Origin: Neorhizobium sp. NCHU2750 | Lineage (GTDB): Bacteria > Pseudomonadota > Alphaproteobacteria > Rhizobiales > Rhizobiaceae | Direction of reading: 5' to 3' | NCBI RefSeq assembly: GCF_003597675.1 | Contig: NZ_CP030827.1 | Span: forward strand, 2,852,001 to 2,916,000 | Length of the DNA stretch: 64,000 nt | In this document: positions 10,801-19,303 of the stretch, piece by piece | How the letters are laid out: each line of letters begins with the position of its first letter | Position numbering within the stretch: position 1 is the stretch's first letter | Position numbers and translations under genes: made by a program | Notes under the pieces: model-generated | Told to the model about the DNA's origin: nothing | What the model saw: only the letters and a program-made list of their open reading frames with translations | Database searches by the model: none

Positions 10801-12619
10801 TCTTTTCGAGATCGCCATTGGTCAGGATCGGCTGGCGCACTTCAAGACGCTTGGCATTCGCCATGCCCGTATGGTCGAGAATGTTCGGCCGCGGCCCGAT
10901 GAACGACACGAGGCTCATGACCAATTCTTCGCGGATCGGGTCGATCGGTGGGTTGGTCACCTGCGCGAAGTTCTGCTTGAAATAGGTATAGAGCAGCTTC
11001 GACTTGTCCGACATGGCCGAGATCGGCGTATCGGTGCCCATCGAGCCGATCGCTTCCTGGCCCGTCGTCGCCATCGGCGACATCAGGATCTTGGTGTCTT
11101 CGCTCGTGTAGCCGAAGGCCTGCTGGCGATCGAGCAGGGACACGTCGCGGCGCAGCGCGCGCGGCTCGACCGGCTTCAGGTCTTCGAGGATGAGCTGCGT
11201 GCGATCGAGCCACTGGCCATAGGGATGGCGCGTGGCAAGCGAGGTCTTCAGCTCCTCGTCGGAGACGATCTGGCCCTTCTCCATGTCGATCAGCAGCATC
11301 TTGCCCGGCTGCAGGCGCCACTTCTTGATGATCTTCTCTTCCGGCACCGGCAACGTGCCGGCTTCGGAAGCAAGAATGACGCGGTCGTCGTCGGTGACGA
11401 GATAGCGGGCCGGACGCAGGCCGTTACGGTCGAGCGTCGCACCAATCTGCTTGCCGTCGGTGAAGCAGACGGCCGCCGGACCGTCCCACGGCTCCATCAG
11501 CGCAGCATGGTATTCGTAGAACGCCTTGCGCTCCTTCGACATCGACTGGTTGCCGGCCCAGGCTTCTGGGATCAGCATCATCATCGCATGCGCGAGCGAA
11601 TAGCCGCCGCGGGTGAGGAACTCGAGCGCGTTGTCGAAGCAGGCCGTATCGGACTGGCCTTCGTAGGAAATCGGCCAGAGCTTGGAAATGTCGTCGCCGA
11701 ACAGCGGCGAAGACACGGAAGCCTGACGCGCCGCCATCCAGTTGACATTGGAGCGCAGCGTGTTGATTTCGCCGTTATGGGCGACCATGCGGTAGGGATG
11801 CGCCAGCTTCCACGACGGGAAGGTATTGGTCGAGAAACGCTGATGGACGAGTGCCACCGCCGTCTCGAACCGCGGGTCGGCCAGATCCTTGTAATATGCG
11901 CCGACCTGATAGGCCAGGAACATGCCCTTGTAGACGATGGTCGAGGACGACAGCGACACCGGATAAAAACCGGTCTCCTGCCCGCCGAACTGGTCATAGA
12001 TGCGGTTGGAAATAACCTTGCGCACGAGGAAGAGCTGTCGCTCGAATTCGGCATTGGTTGCGGCATCGCGACCCGCACCGATGAAGACCTGACAGTGATA
12101 GGGCTCGGTCGCGGCAATCGCCGGCGCCTTGGAGAGCGACGAGTTATCGACCGGAACCTCACGGAAGCCAAGAAACTGCTGACCTTCTTCGGCGATCACA
12201 TCGATGATCGCCTGCTTGAAATGTTCGATCTGCTCGGGATCGCGCGGCATGAAGAAGTGACCGACGGCATATTCGCCGGCCTTCGGCAGGGTGATGCCCT
12301 GCGCCGCCATTTCCTCACGGAAGAAGCGATCGGGGATCTGCACCAGAATGCCGGCACCGTCGCCCATCAGCGGATCTGCACCCACGGCACCGCGATGGGT
12401 GAGGTTTTCAAGAATAAACAGACCATCCTTGACGATCTGGTGCGACTTGATGCCCTTCATGTTGGCGATAAAGCCAACGCCGCAGGCGTCATGTTCGTTG
12501 CGCGGATCGTAGAGACCCTGTGCCGCTGGAATGCCGGACGCAACGAAAGGCACACGCTCTTCCGCCTTCGCGGAAGCTATGTCGGAGGGACAGTGCACGT
12601 CTATCGTCTTCTTTGTCAT
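7898..12619 (-). CDS. gltB: Glutamate synthase (NADPH) large subunit
   Basis: A 1573-aa alpha subunit of GOGAT that makes two glutamates from glutamine and 2-oxoglutarate. The start at 12619 is chosen because AGGAGG lies 7 nt upstream. A propeptide precedes the N-terminal nucleophile Cys46 of the class II amidotransferase domain ([10 protein letters not shown]). The central and FMN-binding synthase domains follow, with the 3Fe-4S cysteines spaced C-x5-C-x4-C ([12 protein letters not shown]), and the C-terminal beta-helix GXGXG domain carries [10 protein letters not shown]. It is the first gene of gltB-small ORF-gltD. Confidence 0.97.
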   Translation of the reverse strand: MTKKTIDVHCPSDIASAKAEERVPFVASGIPAAQGLYDPRNEHDACGVGFIANMKGIKSHQIVKDGLFILENLTHRGAVGADPLMGDGAGILVQIPDRFFREEMAAQGITLPKAGEYAVGHFFMPRDPEQIEHFKQAIIDVIAEEGQQFLGFREVPVDNSSLSKAPAIAATEPYHCQVFIGAGRDAATNAEFERQLFLVRKVISNRIYDQFGGQETGFYPVSLSSSTIVYKGMFLAYQVGAYYKDLADPRFETAVALVHQRFSTNTFPSWKLAHPYRMVAHNGEINTLRSNVNWMAARQASVSSPLFGDDISKLWPISYEGQSDTACFDNALEFLTRGGYSLAHAMMMLIPEAWAGNQSMSKERKAFYEYHAALMEPWDGPAAVCFTDGKQIGATLDRNGLRPARYLVTDDDRVILASEAGTLPVPEEKIIKKWRLQPGKMLLIDMEKGQIVSDEELKTSLATRHPYGQWLDRTQLILEDLKPVEPRALRRDVSLLDRQQAFGYTSEDTKILMSPMATTGQEAIGSMGTDTPISAMSDKSKLLYTYFKQNFAQVTNPPIDPIREELVMSLVSFIGPRPNILDHTGMANAKRLEVRQPILTNGDLEKIRSIGHTEELFDTKTLDFTYDIERGAEGMPEMLDRLCERAEAAVKGGYNIIVLSDRQIGPDRIAIPALLATAAVHHHLIRKGLRTSVGLVVESGEPREIHHFCCLAGFGAEAINPYLAFDTLTDMHMRGEFPKEVDASEIVYRYIKAVGKGILKVMSKMGISTYQSYCGGQIFDAVGLNSELVDKYFFGTATSIEGIGLTEIADETVSRHHAAFGKDPVLASTLDIGGEYAYRMRGESHAWTPDVVATLQHAVRGNSQDRYREFAEMVNETSVRMNTVRGLFKIKSADALGRKPVSIDEVEPAVDIVKRFSTGAMSFGSISREAHTTLAIAMNRIGGKSNTGEGGEESDRYLPLPDGSMNPERSAIKQIASGRFGVTTEYLVNADMLQIKVAQGAKPGEGGQLPGHKVDATVAKTRHSTPGVGLISPPPHHDIYSIEDLAQLIYDLKNVNPTSDISVKLVSEVGVGTVAAGVAKARADHITVAGFDGGTGASPLTSLKHAGSPWEIGLAETQQTLVLNGLRSRIALQVDGGLKTGRDVVIGALLGADEFGFATAPVIAAGCIMMRKCHLNTCPVGVATQDPVLRKRFKGTPEHVINYFFFVAEEVREILASLGFTRFDEIVGLSELLEKDDMLAHWKSKGLDFTKIFHKVDAPKEETYWTTRQKHPIDDILDRKLIEKSQAALEHKEPVVFEVPIKNVDRSAGAMLSGALAKRWGHKGLKDDTIHVTLTGTAGQSFGAFLARGITFDLVGDGNDYVGKGLSGGRIIVRPPENSKIVAENSIIVGNTVLYGATTGECYFRGVAGERFSVRNSGAIAVVEGVGDHGCEYMTGGIVVVLGETGRNFAAGMSGGVAYVLDEKGDFAKRCNMAMVELEPVPEEDDMLEKLHHHGGDIMHKGRVDVSEDMTRHDEERLYQLISNHMHYTGSTRAKEILDRWTEFRPKFRKVMPVEYRRALVEMERMRMGVAAE

Positions 12620-12814
12620 CGTCATTCCTCCTGTTGGCCGCCGATCAGGCGAGCAAGGTGGCACTTTATCAAATCCTGCAGATGACACCTGCACCTGCCG
12701 GTCATGCGACGGCGCCGCTCAGGTACCAAACGAGAACCCAAATTAAGTTCAAGTCCAGCCCGGATCGGCGCTGAGGTCAGCGGCACGCATCCGATTTAGA
12801 AGCTTTGCCGCCGG

Positions 12815-12841
12815 AATTAGGACAGAAAAGCTGTCCTAATT
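12815..12841. promoter_or_regulatory. Long dyad (operator candidate) in the gltB/threonine aldolase intergenic region
   Basis: In about 470 bp without genes between gltB and the aldolase gene, one element stands out: AATTAGGACAG, 5 nt, CTGTCCTAATT, an 11-bp perfect inverted repeat in an AT-rich setting. Symmetry and position suggest a dimeric repressor or activator site for gltB and/or the divergent gene. I cannot assign the regulator. I see nothing else clear in the interval. Confidence 0.55.
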
Positions 12842-13088
12842 TCCATTTTTCTATCGCACGATTTTAACCTTCCGGCAAGGGCATGTCTGCAAAAAACCAC
12901 ACCGTAGACGACACTCTGTTACGATTTCCGTGAGTTACACGAAATTTAATTACGCCGATTGCAACCGGAACACCTTTTCATTGCCAGACGGAAAGGACCG
13001 CGGCTCCCGGACCGGCTTTCCCGTTGCGTGAAAGCGAAAAAGCCTTAATCTCCACACACCCTCCAAACCAATCCCAAGGTGCCTTTCC

Positions 13089-14141
13089 ATGTTCTTCGCC
13101 TCCGACAACTGGGCAGGAGCCCATCCTGCGATCAACGACCGTTTGTCGAAGGAATCGACCCGCTTTGCCGCGGCTTATGGAACGAGTGACCTCGATCGCT
13201 CCATCGAGCAGCGATTTAACGAAATATTCGAGAAGGAAGTCGCGGTCTTCTTCGTCGCCACGGGCACGGCAGCCAACTCCCTGTCGCTCGCCAGCCTGGC
13301 GCGGCCCGGCGGGCTGACCTTCTGCCATTCCGAAGCCCATGTGATCGAGGATGAATGCGGTGCTCCGGACTTCTTCTCCGGCATGCGCATGGTGGCGGTC
13401 GAGGGCCCGGCAGGCAAGATGCTGCCGGAAAACCTGGTCGAACGGATCGCAAGATATCCGCAGGATGCCGTCCATCACGGCCGCGCCGCCGCCGTCACCA
13501 TGACCCAGGCCACCGAGGTCGGCACCATATATACGCTCGATGAGATCGACACGATCGCCAGGATTGCCAAGGACAACGACCTGCCGCTGCACATGGATGG
13601 CGCCCGCTTTGCCAACGCATTGATGGCGCTGGGATGCACGCCGGCCGAGATGACCTGGAAGCGCGGCGTCGACGTTCTCTCCTTCGGCGGCACCAAGAAC
13701 GGCTGCTGGTGCGCCGAGGCGATCGTCTTCTTCGATCCCGAACTGGCCAAGGATTTCGCCTTCCTGCGCAAGCGCACCGCCCAGCTATTCTCCAAGTCGC
13801 GCTTCATCGCCGCCCAGTTCGAGGCCTATCTCAAGGACGATCTCTGGCTTGGCCTCGCCGGCCATGCCAATGCGATGGCAAACCGCCTGCGCACTGGCTT
13901 CGGCGCACTCAACAGCGCCCGCCTCGCATGGCCGACCCAATCGAACGAAGTCTTCGCCATTCTGCCCAAGTCAGCAGCCAAGGCAGCAGCCGACAAGGGC
14001 GCCAAGTTCTATGACTGGCTGGAACCGCGCGACATGCCGGAAAAGGTCGGCGAGGACGAGACCCTGATCCGCATGGTCACCTCGTTTGCCACGACGGAAG
14101 AGGATGTCGACCAGTTCCTGTCGATCTGCGCCGCTGCCTGA
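13089..14141 (+). CDS. Low-specificity L-threonine aldolase (beta-eliminating lyase family)
   Basis: A 350-aa PLP enzyme of the threonine aldolase/aromatic lyase family that splits threonine or allo-threonine to glycine and acetaldehyde. The N-terminus FASDNWAGAHP is typical of the proteobacterial form; LHMDGARFANAL carries the Asp that contacts PLP, and SFGGTKNGCW holds the Schiff-base Lys. It stands alone, divergent from gltB and convergent with a LysR gene. Confidence 0.92.
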   Translation: MFFASDNWAGAHPAINDRLSKESTRFAAAYGTSDLDRSIEQRFNEIFEKEVAVFFVATGTAANSLSLASLARPGGLTFCHSEAHVIEDECGAPDFFSGMRMVAVEGPAGKMLPENLVERIARYPQDAVHHGRAAAVTMTQATEVGTIYTLDEIDTIARIAKDNDLPLHMDGARFANALMALGCTPAEMTWKRGVDVLSFGGTKNGCWCAEAIVFFDPELAKDFAFLRKRTAQLFSKSRFIAAQFEAYLKDDLWLGLAGHANAMANRLRTGFGALNSARLAWPTQSNEVFAILPKSAAKAAADKGAKFYDWLEPRDMPEKVGEDETLIRMVTSFATTEEDVDQFLSICAAA

Positions 14142-14169
14142 TCCGAGCCTTGCGAGCAACAACCACGAA

Positions 14170-15024
14170 CTAGACTGATTGCGGCGTAATCCGCGCCGCA
14201 ATCAGGCTCGACAGGGCCTCGACCATCACCGCATCGGCGCCACGCCGCGGGATCAGCACGAACTCAACGTCATCGAGCCGCGGCAGCCGGTCGCCGGCAA
14301 TTTCCCGCAACCCCTCCGGCACCATGCTGCGCGGCTGCACCATGACGCCCATGCCGGCTCGCGCTGCGGCCGTCAGCCCGCTCAGGCTGCCGCAGGTGCA
14401 GACGACCCGCCATGCAAGCTTCTCCCGGTCCAGCGCCTCCTGCACCACCCGTCGCGTGATCGAGGGCGGCGGAAAGGCGATCAGCGGCAGCACGCCATCC
14501 TTGGCCGGCGCAAAGTGGGGATCACGCGCCAGCCATACCAGCGGCTCGCGATAGAGCAGCCTGCCATGCGTTTCGCCGATATGGCGCTTGGCCAGCACGA
14601 GATCGAGATCGCCGGCATCCTGCATCTGGTTGAGCACCGCCGACAGCGCTACAGTCAGTTCCAGGTCGACCAGCGGATGCAGTCGGATGAAATCCTCCAA
14701 TATGCCCGTCAGCCGATTGGCAACCACATCTTCCGACACGCCGAGCCGCAGCCTGCCGCGCAGCCGGCTTTCGCCGAACAGCGACAGGACCTGACCGTTG
14801 AGATCGAGCATGCCGCGCGCATAGCCGACCAACGCCTCGCCATCGACAGTCAGCCGCACCTGGTGAGTGTCACGGAAGACCAGTTGCCGCCCAAGCGACT
14901 TCTCCAGCCGCTGGATATGCTGGGTCACCGTCGACTGGGACAGGCCGAGCCTTGATGCCGCCTCGGTGAAACTGCCGGTCCGCTGCAGCATGAGGAAACT
15001 GTCGAGATGATGAAGGTTCAGCAT
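14170..15024 (-). CDS. LysR-family transcriptional regulator
   Basis: A 284-aa regulator with an N-terminal winged helix-turn-helix (about residues 1-60; GSFTEAASRLGLSQSTVTQH is the recognition region) and a periplasmic-binding-protein-like effector domain. It is divergent from a bile acid:sodium symporter family gene with about 100 bp between the starts, the usual layout for a LysR protein that controls its neighbour and itself. The inducer is unknown. Confidence 0.92.
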   Translation of the reverse strand: MLNLHHLDSFLMLQRTGSFTEAASRLGLSQSTVTQHIQRLEKSLGRQLVFRDTHQVRLTVDGEALVGYARGMLDLNGQVLSLFGESRLRGRLRLGVSEDVVANRLTGILEDFIRLHPLVDLELTVALSAVLNQMQDAGDLDLVLAKRHIGETHGRLLYREPLVWLARDPHFAPAKDGVLPLIAFPPPSITRRVVQEALDREKLAWRVVCTCGSLSGLTAAARAGMGVMVQPRSMVPEGLREIAGDRLPRLDDVEFVLIPRRGADAVMVEALSSLIAARITPQSV

Positions 15025-15126
15025 CGCAATTACATTTCACAATAACTGTTAATGGTTGCATTCTAATTCACGATAAGAGAAACCACAAGAATTCCATTTT
15101 GACGGGCGCAGCTTGAGGAGCATCCG

Positions 15127-16125
15127 ATGAAACGTTTCCTGCCTGACCAATATACGATGATGCTGGTCGGGACCGTGATCCTGGCCTCCATCTTTCCCGT
15201 TTACGGGGCTTTGGCGGATTGGTTTGCGATCGCAACCGACATCGCCATCGGCCTGCTGTTCTTCCTGCACGGCGCCCGCCTTGCCCGCGACACGGTGGTC
15301 GCCGGCCTGCTGCACTGGCGTCTGCATCTGACGATCCTGCTCACCACGTTCGTCATCTTTCCGATTTTGGGCCTTGCCCTCGGCTTCATTCCCGAAAGCA
15401 TCCTGCCGAAATCGCTTTATCTCGGCCTGCTGTTCGTCTGCGTCCTGCCCTCGACGGTGCAGTCGTCGATCGCCTTCACCTCCATGGCGGGCGGCAATGT
15501 TCCCGCCGCAATCGTCGCGGCATCCGGCTCCAACATTTTCGGCATGTTCCTGACGCCCGCGCTGATCGCGCTGCTCCTCTCGACGACCGGCGGTGGCGGC
15601 GTGTCGCTCGACGCACTGGAAAAGATCGCACTGCAGCTTCTCGCACCTTTCGTCCTCGGCCAGTTGCTGCAGCCCTGGATCGGCAGCTGGATCCGCTCCA
15701 AGAAGAAGCTCCTGATGCCGTTTGACCGCGGCTCCATCCTGATGGTCGTCTATTCGGCCTTCTCGGCGGCCGTCATCGGCGGCATCTGGCACACCTTCTC
15801 GCTGGCCGATATCGCCGTCGTCATCATCCTCGATATAGTGCTGCTCGCAGCCGTCCTGTGCATCACCATGTTCGGCAGCCGCCTGCTCGGCTTCAACAAG
15901 GAAGACGAGATCACCATCACCTTCTGCGGCTCGAAGAAATCGCTCGCCAGCGGCGTGCCCATGGCAAACGCCATCTTCGCCGGCGGCTCCGCCTCGATCG
16001 GCGCCATCGTTCTGCCGATCATGCTGTTCCACCAGATCCAGCTGATGACCTGCGCAGTGCTCGCCCAAAAATATGCCGAGCGCCTCAAGGCCAAGGAGAT
16101 CAAGGCAGAACCAGCCGCGGCCTGA
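15127..16125 (+). CDS. Bile acid:sodium symporter family protein (SBF-like, YfeH type)
   Basis: A 332-aa inner-membrane protein with about 9-10 hydrophobic helices. The N-terminus KRFLPDQYTMMLVGTV and the AIGLLFFLHGARL segment are those of the SBF-like (PF13593) branch, whose substrates are mostly unknown. The internal Gly/Ser-rich segment CGSKKSLASGVPMANAIF is the conserved crossover region of the fold. It is divergent from, and probably regulated by, the adjacent LysR protein. Confidence 0.88.
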   Translation: MKRFLPDQYTMMLVGTVILASIFPVYGALADWFAIATDIAIGLLFFLHGARLARDTVVAGLLHWRLHLTILLTTFVIFPILGLALGFIPESILPKSLYLGLLFVCVLPSTVQSSIAFTSMAGGNVPAAIVAASGSNIFGMFLTPALIALLLSTTGGGGVSLDALEKIALQLLAPFVLGQLLQPWIGSWIRSKKKLLMPFDRGSILMVVYSAFSAAVIGGIWHTFSLADIAVVIILDIVLLAAVLCITMFGSRLLGFNKEDEITITFCGSKKSLASGVPMANAIFAGGSASIGAIVLPIMLFHQIQLMTCAVLAQKYAERLKAKEIKAEPAAA

Positions 16126-16142
16126 CCGCCGCTAACACGAAA

Positions 16143-16171
16143 GCGCCCCCTCCGTTTCCGGAGGAGGCGCC
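16143..16171. terminator. Hairpin between SBF-like gene and hsp20
   Basis: A near-perfect stem (GCGCCCCCTCCG with CGGAGGAGGCGC, loop TTTC) lies between convergent genes. A T-tract is poor on both sides, so it may act as a weak terminator or an mRNA 3' stabiliser. Confidence 0.5.
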
Positions 16172-16208
16172 TTGGACTGTCTTCGACTGGAGATCGAAGG
16201 ATAGTGCG

Positions 16209-16691
16209 TTAATTGACCTGCTGCGGAGCGATCTGTGCCTCGATCGTCTTGGCGGTATCGCCGGCTTCGGCGGCGATCGCGATGCGACGCGGCTTCATCG
16301 CTTCGGGGATATTGCGCACCAGATCGATGTGAAGCAGCCCGTTCTTGAGAGATGCGGTCTCGACTTCGACATGATCGGCAAGCTGGAAGCGGCGCTCGAA
16401 GGCGCGCTTGGCAATTCCGCGATAGAGATATTCGCTCTGGTCTGCCCCGTCTTCCTCGCTCTTTTCACCCTTGACGGTCAGCGCATGGGCCTGGAATTCG
16501 ATCGAAAGCTCGCTTTCGTCGAAGCCGGCGACGGCCATGGTGATGCGATAGGTGTTTTCGCCGGTCCGCTCGATATTATAGGGCGGATAGGTCTGGGTCT
16601 GGTCGGCAAAATTGCGATTGTCGAGCAGATTGAAAAGACGGTCGAAACCGACGGTGGAGCGGTAGAGAGGGGAAAAATCGACGTGACGCAT
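16209..16691 (-). CDS. Small heat shock protein, Hsp20/IbpA family
   Basis: A 160-aa cytosolic holdase chaperone. The start at 16691 (MRHVDFSPLYRSTVGFDR) is preferred because GGAGG lies 7 nt upstream; the in-frame ATG at 16703 overlaps that ribosome site. An alpha-crystallin domain spans about 35-130 (NTYRITMAVAGFDESELSIE to LHIDLVRNIPE), with the C-terminal extension rich in Ala and Ile. An RpoH-type promoter and a thermometer-like leader lie upstream, which fits heat induction at both the transcription and translation levels. Confidence 0.93.
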   Translation of the reverse strand: MRHVDFSPLYRSTVGFDRLFNLLDNRNFADQTQTYPPYNIERTGENTYRITMAVAGFDESELSIEFQAHALTVKGEKSEEDGADQSEYLYRGIAKRAFERRFQLADHVEVETASLKNGLLHIDLVRNIPEAMKPRRIAIAAEAGDTAKTIEAQIAPQQVN

Positions 16692-16694
16692 AAT

Positions 16695-16791
16695 GTCCTC
16701 CATTGAAGCGACGTTGCGGTTTTCGGTTTGGGTGTCGACATCCCGTTCTGGCGATGAAGACCCCGTTCAGCGGACCCTTTCGGCGCCCGCA
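16695..16791 (-). promoter_or_regulatory. ROSE-like RNA thermometer in the hsp20 leader
   Basis: The predicted 5' UTR is about 100 nt. Its last hairpin (16695-16712) folds as GUC-G-CUUC, loop AAU, GGAG-GAC: the ribosome site is paired and a single G is bulged. A UYGCU-type anti-SD strand opposite the SD with a bulged G is the hallmark of ROSE elements found in front of rhizobial small heat-shock genes. Upstream parts of the leader also look able to fold, but I did not model them. Confidence 0.7.
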
Positions 16792-16797
16792 GAATGA

Positions 16798-16826
16798 AGA
16801 TGGGAATTGCCAAACCCGGCTTCAAG
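16798..16826 (-). promoter_or_regulatory. RpoH (sigma-32) promoter of hsp20
   Basis: On the minus strand CTTGAAG (16826-16820) is followed after 15 nt by CCCATCT (16804-16798), a close match to the sigma-32 consensus CTTGAA / CCCATNT. Transcription would start near 16791. The 300 bp beyond, towards the hydrolase gene at 17154, show nothing else I can name. Confidence 0.75.
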
Positions 16827-17153
16827 CCCCCTCCGAAACCACCTGAAAATTCCGAGGCCAACGGCATCGAGGGCGCCGGAACCAGCCATGAATGCCGGGT
16901 GAATGCCCGGTTCGGCAGCGGTTCAGCCGCCGGCATCTAGAACGAACACAAGGGAGGTCGAGTACCCCTCCCCGGCTGAAGTCGCATACGTGCCTTCTTC
17001 GCTTCAGCTCCTTTTGCCGGAACCGTGCAGCCCCCGTAACGCCGGTTCCGGCCTTCTTTCCCCACCGGCAGAAACCCGCCCACGCCGCAGCTGTTCTTTG
17101 TGTCGGGGATATTTCACTTGACCTCGACGCCCCTTCGCCCGACCCTGACCGGC

Positions 17154-18143
17154 ATGAGCGAACTGCCCCAGATCAACGACGACATCCTCCATCCGACCCC
17201 GGACAATCCGGCACCGGAGGATTTTACCGCCGGGTATTTTGCCGGTCATCGCGGTGCGAGGCTGCGCTATGCCCTGTTCCGCAGCCACATCCTGCCGGCC
17301 CGCGGCACGATTGTGCTGCTCCATGGCCGCAACGAGTTCATCGAGAAATATTTCGAGACCATCCGCCAGCTGAACGACATGGGATTGTGGGTCGCCACCT
17401 ACGACCTGCGCGGCCAGGGCGGCTCGGAGCGACTGACGAAGGATCCGCGCAAAGGCCATGTCCGCCGCTTCAGCGACTATGAGAAGGACCTCGAGATATT
17501 TCTGGAGCAGATCGTCCTTCCGGATGCCCGCCTGCCCTTCTTCCTCGTCGCCCATTCCACCGGCGCGCTGATCGCGCTTTCGGCCGCGCCGCGACTGTCC
17601 AACCGCATCAGCCGCATGGCGCTCTGCGCCCCCTATATCGGCTTCCACAATCAGCCCGCCTCAGAAAAACTCGTGCGGCCTCTGGCAAGGGCGATGGCCT
17701 GGACCGGCCTTGGCGGCATGCAGCTCGGCGGTGACCACCGCATCATCCCCTTTGAAGGCAACGGCCTGACCGGCGACCGCCCGCGTTTCGAGCGTAATAT
17801 CGAACTCTACAAGACATTCCGGGAGCTGACGGTCGGCGCGCCGACGGCACGCTGGGTTCACGAGACACTGAAGGCTGCAAGCCGCGTATCGCTTCAGGCT
17901 CACCTCACGAAGATCACGATCCCCACCTTGATCCTCGCACCGGTCCTCGACGGCGTCGTGCCGTACCGGCTGCAGGAGGAACTGTCTCGCAATTTCCGTG
18001 CCGGACAGCTGATCACCGTAACCGGCGGTCGCCACGAACTGTTTCAGGACAAGGATATCTATCGCGCCCAGGCTATGGCCGCGATCGAGACATTCATGCC
18101 CGGCCTCGACGGCGGGCTGGATATTTTCGAGACCGCCGCCTGA
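17154..18143 (+). CDS. Alpha/beta hydrolase, lysophospholipase (PldB)-like
   Basis: A 329-aa protein of the serine aminopeptidase S33/Hydrolase_4 type. The nucleophile elbow is VAHSTGALIA (Ala in place of the usual Gly before His), the oxyanion region TIVLLHGRNEFIEKYFE, and the C-terminal His lies in GGRHELFQD. An in-frame ATG at 17100 would add 18 residues, but MSELPQINDD fits as the N-terminus. Likely acts on lysophospholipids or other acyl esters. It converges with hisN. Confidence 0.85.
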   Translation: MSELPQINDDILHPTPDNPAPEDFTAGYFAGHRGARLRYALFRSHILPARGTIVLLHGRNEFIEKYFETIRQLNDMGLWVATYDLRGQGGSERLTKDPRKGHVRRFSDYEKDLEIFLEQIVLPDARLPFFLVAHSTGALIALSAAPRLSNRISRMALCAPYIGFHNQPASEKLVRPLARAMAWTGLGGMQLGGDHRIIPFEGNGLTGDRPRFERNIELYKTFRELTVGAPTARWVHETLKAASRVSLQAHLTKITIPTLILAPVLDGVVPYRLQEELSRNFRAGQLITVTGGRHELFQDKDIYRAQAMAAIETFMPGLDGGLDIFETAA

Positions 18144-18180
18144 ACGGACATGCGGACAGCGCCGCCGCGCAAACCGTCGA

Positions 18181-18957
18181 TCAGGCCTTCGAAAGCAGTT
18201 CCATCGCCTCTTCGTAAACGGCCCTCGATCCGGCCGCGATGATATTTCCGCCGCCTTCCGGACGCCCGCCATCCCAGGTGGTGATGATACCGCCGGCCTG
18301 CTCGATGATCGGGATCAGCGCACCGACATCATAGGGCTGCAGGCTGTTTTCCACCACCAGATCGACATGGCCTGCAGCAAGCAGAGCATAGGCATAGCAA
18401 TCACAGCCATAGCGGAACAGCCGCACCTTGCCCTCGACCGCACGATAGCGGACGAGATCCTCGCCCTTGAAGATATGCGGCGAGGTGGTGAACAGGATCG
18501 CATCCGAAAGCGACCCGCAATCGCGCACGGAAATCTGCCGCTCGCCATCCGGGCCGGAATACCAGGACCGGCTGCCATCGGCGAAATAGCGCTCGCCGGT
18601 AAACGGCTGATCCATCACACCCATCACCGCCCGTCCGTTGGAGCGGAAGCCGATCAGCGTGCCCCAGACCGGTAGGCCGGAGATGAAGGCGCGCGTGCCG
18701 TCGATCGGATCGATCACCCAGACATGCTCCCGGTCGAGCCCGACATTCTCGTGCTCCTCGCCCAGAATGCCGTGATCTGGAAATTTGTCCGCAATCAGCG
18801 CCCGGATTGCCGTTTCGGCCGCCCGGTCGCCCTCGGTCACCGGATCGAAGCCGCCCGCCGCCTTGTTGACCACCGAAATGCCGGTGCGGAAACGCGGCAG
18901 GGTCTCCTCCTTTGCAGCTTGGGCAAGCGCATCGAAGAAAGCGCGGTCGGGCAACAT
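18181..18957 (-). CDS. hisN: Histidinol-phosphatase, inositol monophosphatase family (HisN-like)
   Basis: A 258-aa Mg-dependent phosphatase. The start at 18957 is supported by AGGAG 6 nt upstream; longer frames upstream are not needed. Metal-binding signatures are seen: DPVTEGDRAAE, GEEHENVG, WVIDPIDGTRAF (D-x-x-D-G-T) and the late NSLQPYDVGALIPI. Proteins of this type in actinobacteria and alphaproteobacteria take the last phosphatase step of histidine synthesis; other IMPase-family substrates are possible. Confidence 0.82.
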   Translation of the reverse strand: MLPDRAFFDALAQAAKEETLPRFRTGISVVNKAAGGFDPVTEGDRAAETAIRALIADKFPDHGILGEEHENVGLDREHVWVIDPIDGTRAFISGLPVWGTLIGFRSNGRAVMGVMDQPFTGERYFADGSRSWYSGPDGERQISVRDCGSLSDAILFTTSPHIFKGEDLVRYRAVEGKVRLFRYGCDCYAYALLAAGHVDLVVENSLQPYDVGALIPIIEQAGGIITTWDGGRPEGGGNIIAAGSRAVYEEAMELLSKA

Positions 18958-19110
18958 CGGCAACTCCTGTGTCTTTGAAATACGGCGCATGGATACGCCT
19001 GTCATAAGACGTCCCGACGACGATGAAAACCACGATAACCGCAAATCCATGCCGCAGCATTCATCATAAAGCCTAAAAATGACGCAAATTTAATCACCAC
19101 AAAAAGATGC

Positions 19111-19140
19111 TTGACAAATGTGCATACCTGACAGTATGTT
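19111..19140 (+). promoter_or_regulatory. Sigma-70 promoter of candidate small RNA
   Basis: TTGACA at 19111-19116 and TATGTT at 19135-19140 with an 18-nt spacer, in a non-coding interval. Start near 19147. Confidence 0.7.
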
Positions 19141-19146
19141 CTTCCT

Positions 19147-19223
19147 CACAGTCTTTGACTGTAAATACCCTCCTTGGGTGTTTCCTCCCTAGACTTAGCC
19201 GCGCGAATAGCGCGGTTTTTTTT
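19147..19223 (+). ncRNA. Candidate trans-acting sRNA with anti-Shine-Dalgarno motifs
   Basis: Between hisN and the N-formylglutamate amidohydrolase gene lies a promoter followed by three hairpins and a strong terminator. Hairpin 1 is ACAGTC-TTT-GACTGT; hairpin 2 is ACCC-TCCTT-GGGT with an anti-SD loop; then unpaired TTTCCTCCCTAG; then CCGCGC-GAATA-GCGCGG with eight T. Two C/U-rich anti-SD segments in loop or single strand recall rhizobial alpha-r14 (NfeR1-like) and cuckoo-type sRNAs that block ribosome sites of transporter mRNAs. Assignment to a known family needs a covariance search. Confidence 0.7.
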
Positions 19224-19303
19224 GCCCGTTTTTCCGCTTCGAAGCACAGCAAGAAGCGTGCTGCGCCCGCGGGCGCCCATCCAGCCAGAGATTTGCAAGA
19301 TTT

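Noticed and set aside
8039..12685. 1548-codon open frame on the plus strand opposite gltB
   Set aside because: It is the antisense shadow of gltB: the plus-strand frame stays open because of GC-rich codon bias, has no recognisable domain and no ribosome site, and gltB is certain.
15049..16068. 339-codon minus-strand frame opposite the SBF-like transporter
   Set aside because: Low-complexity Gly/Asp/Gln/Arg sequence, antisense to a well-supported membrane protein.
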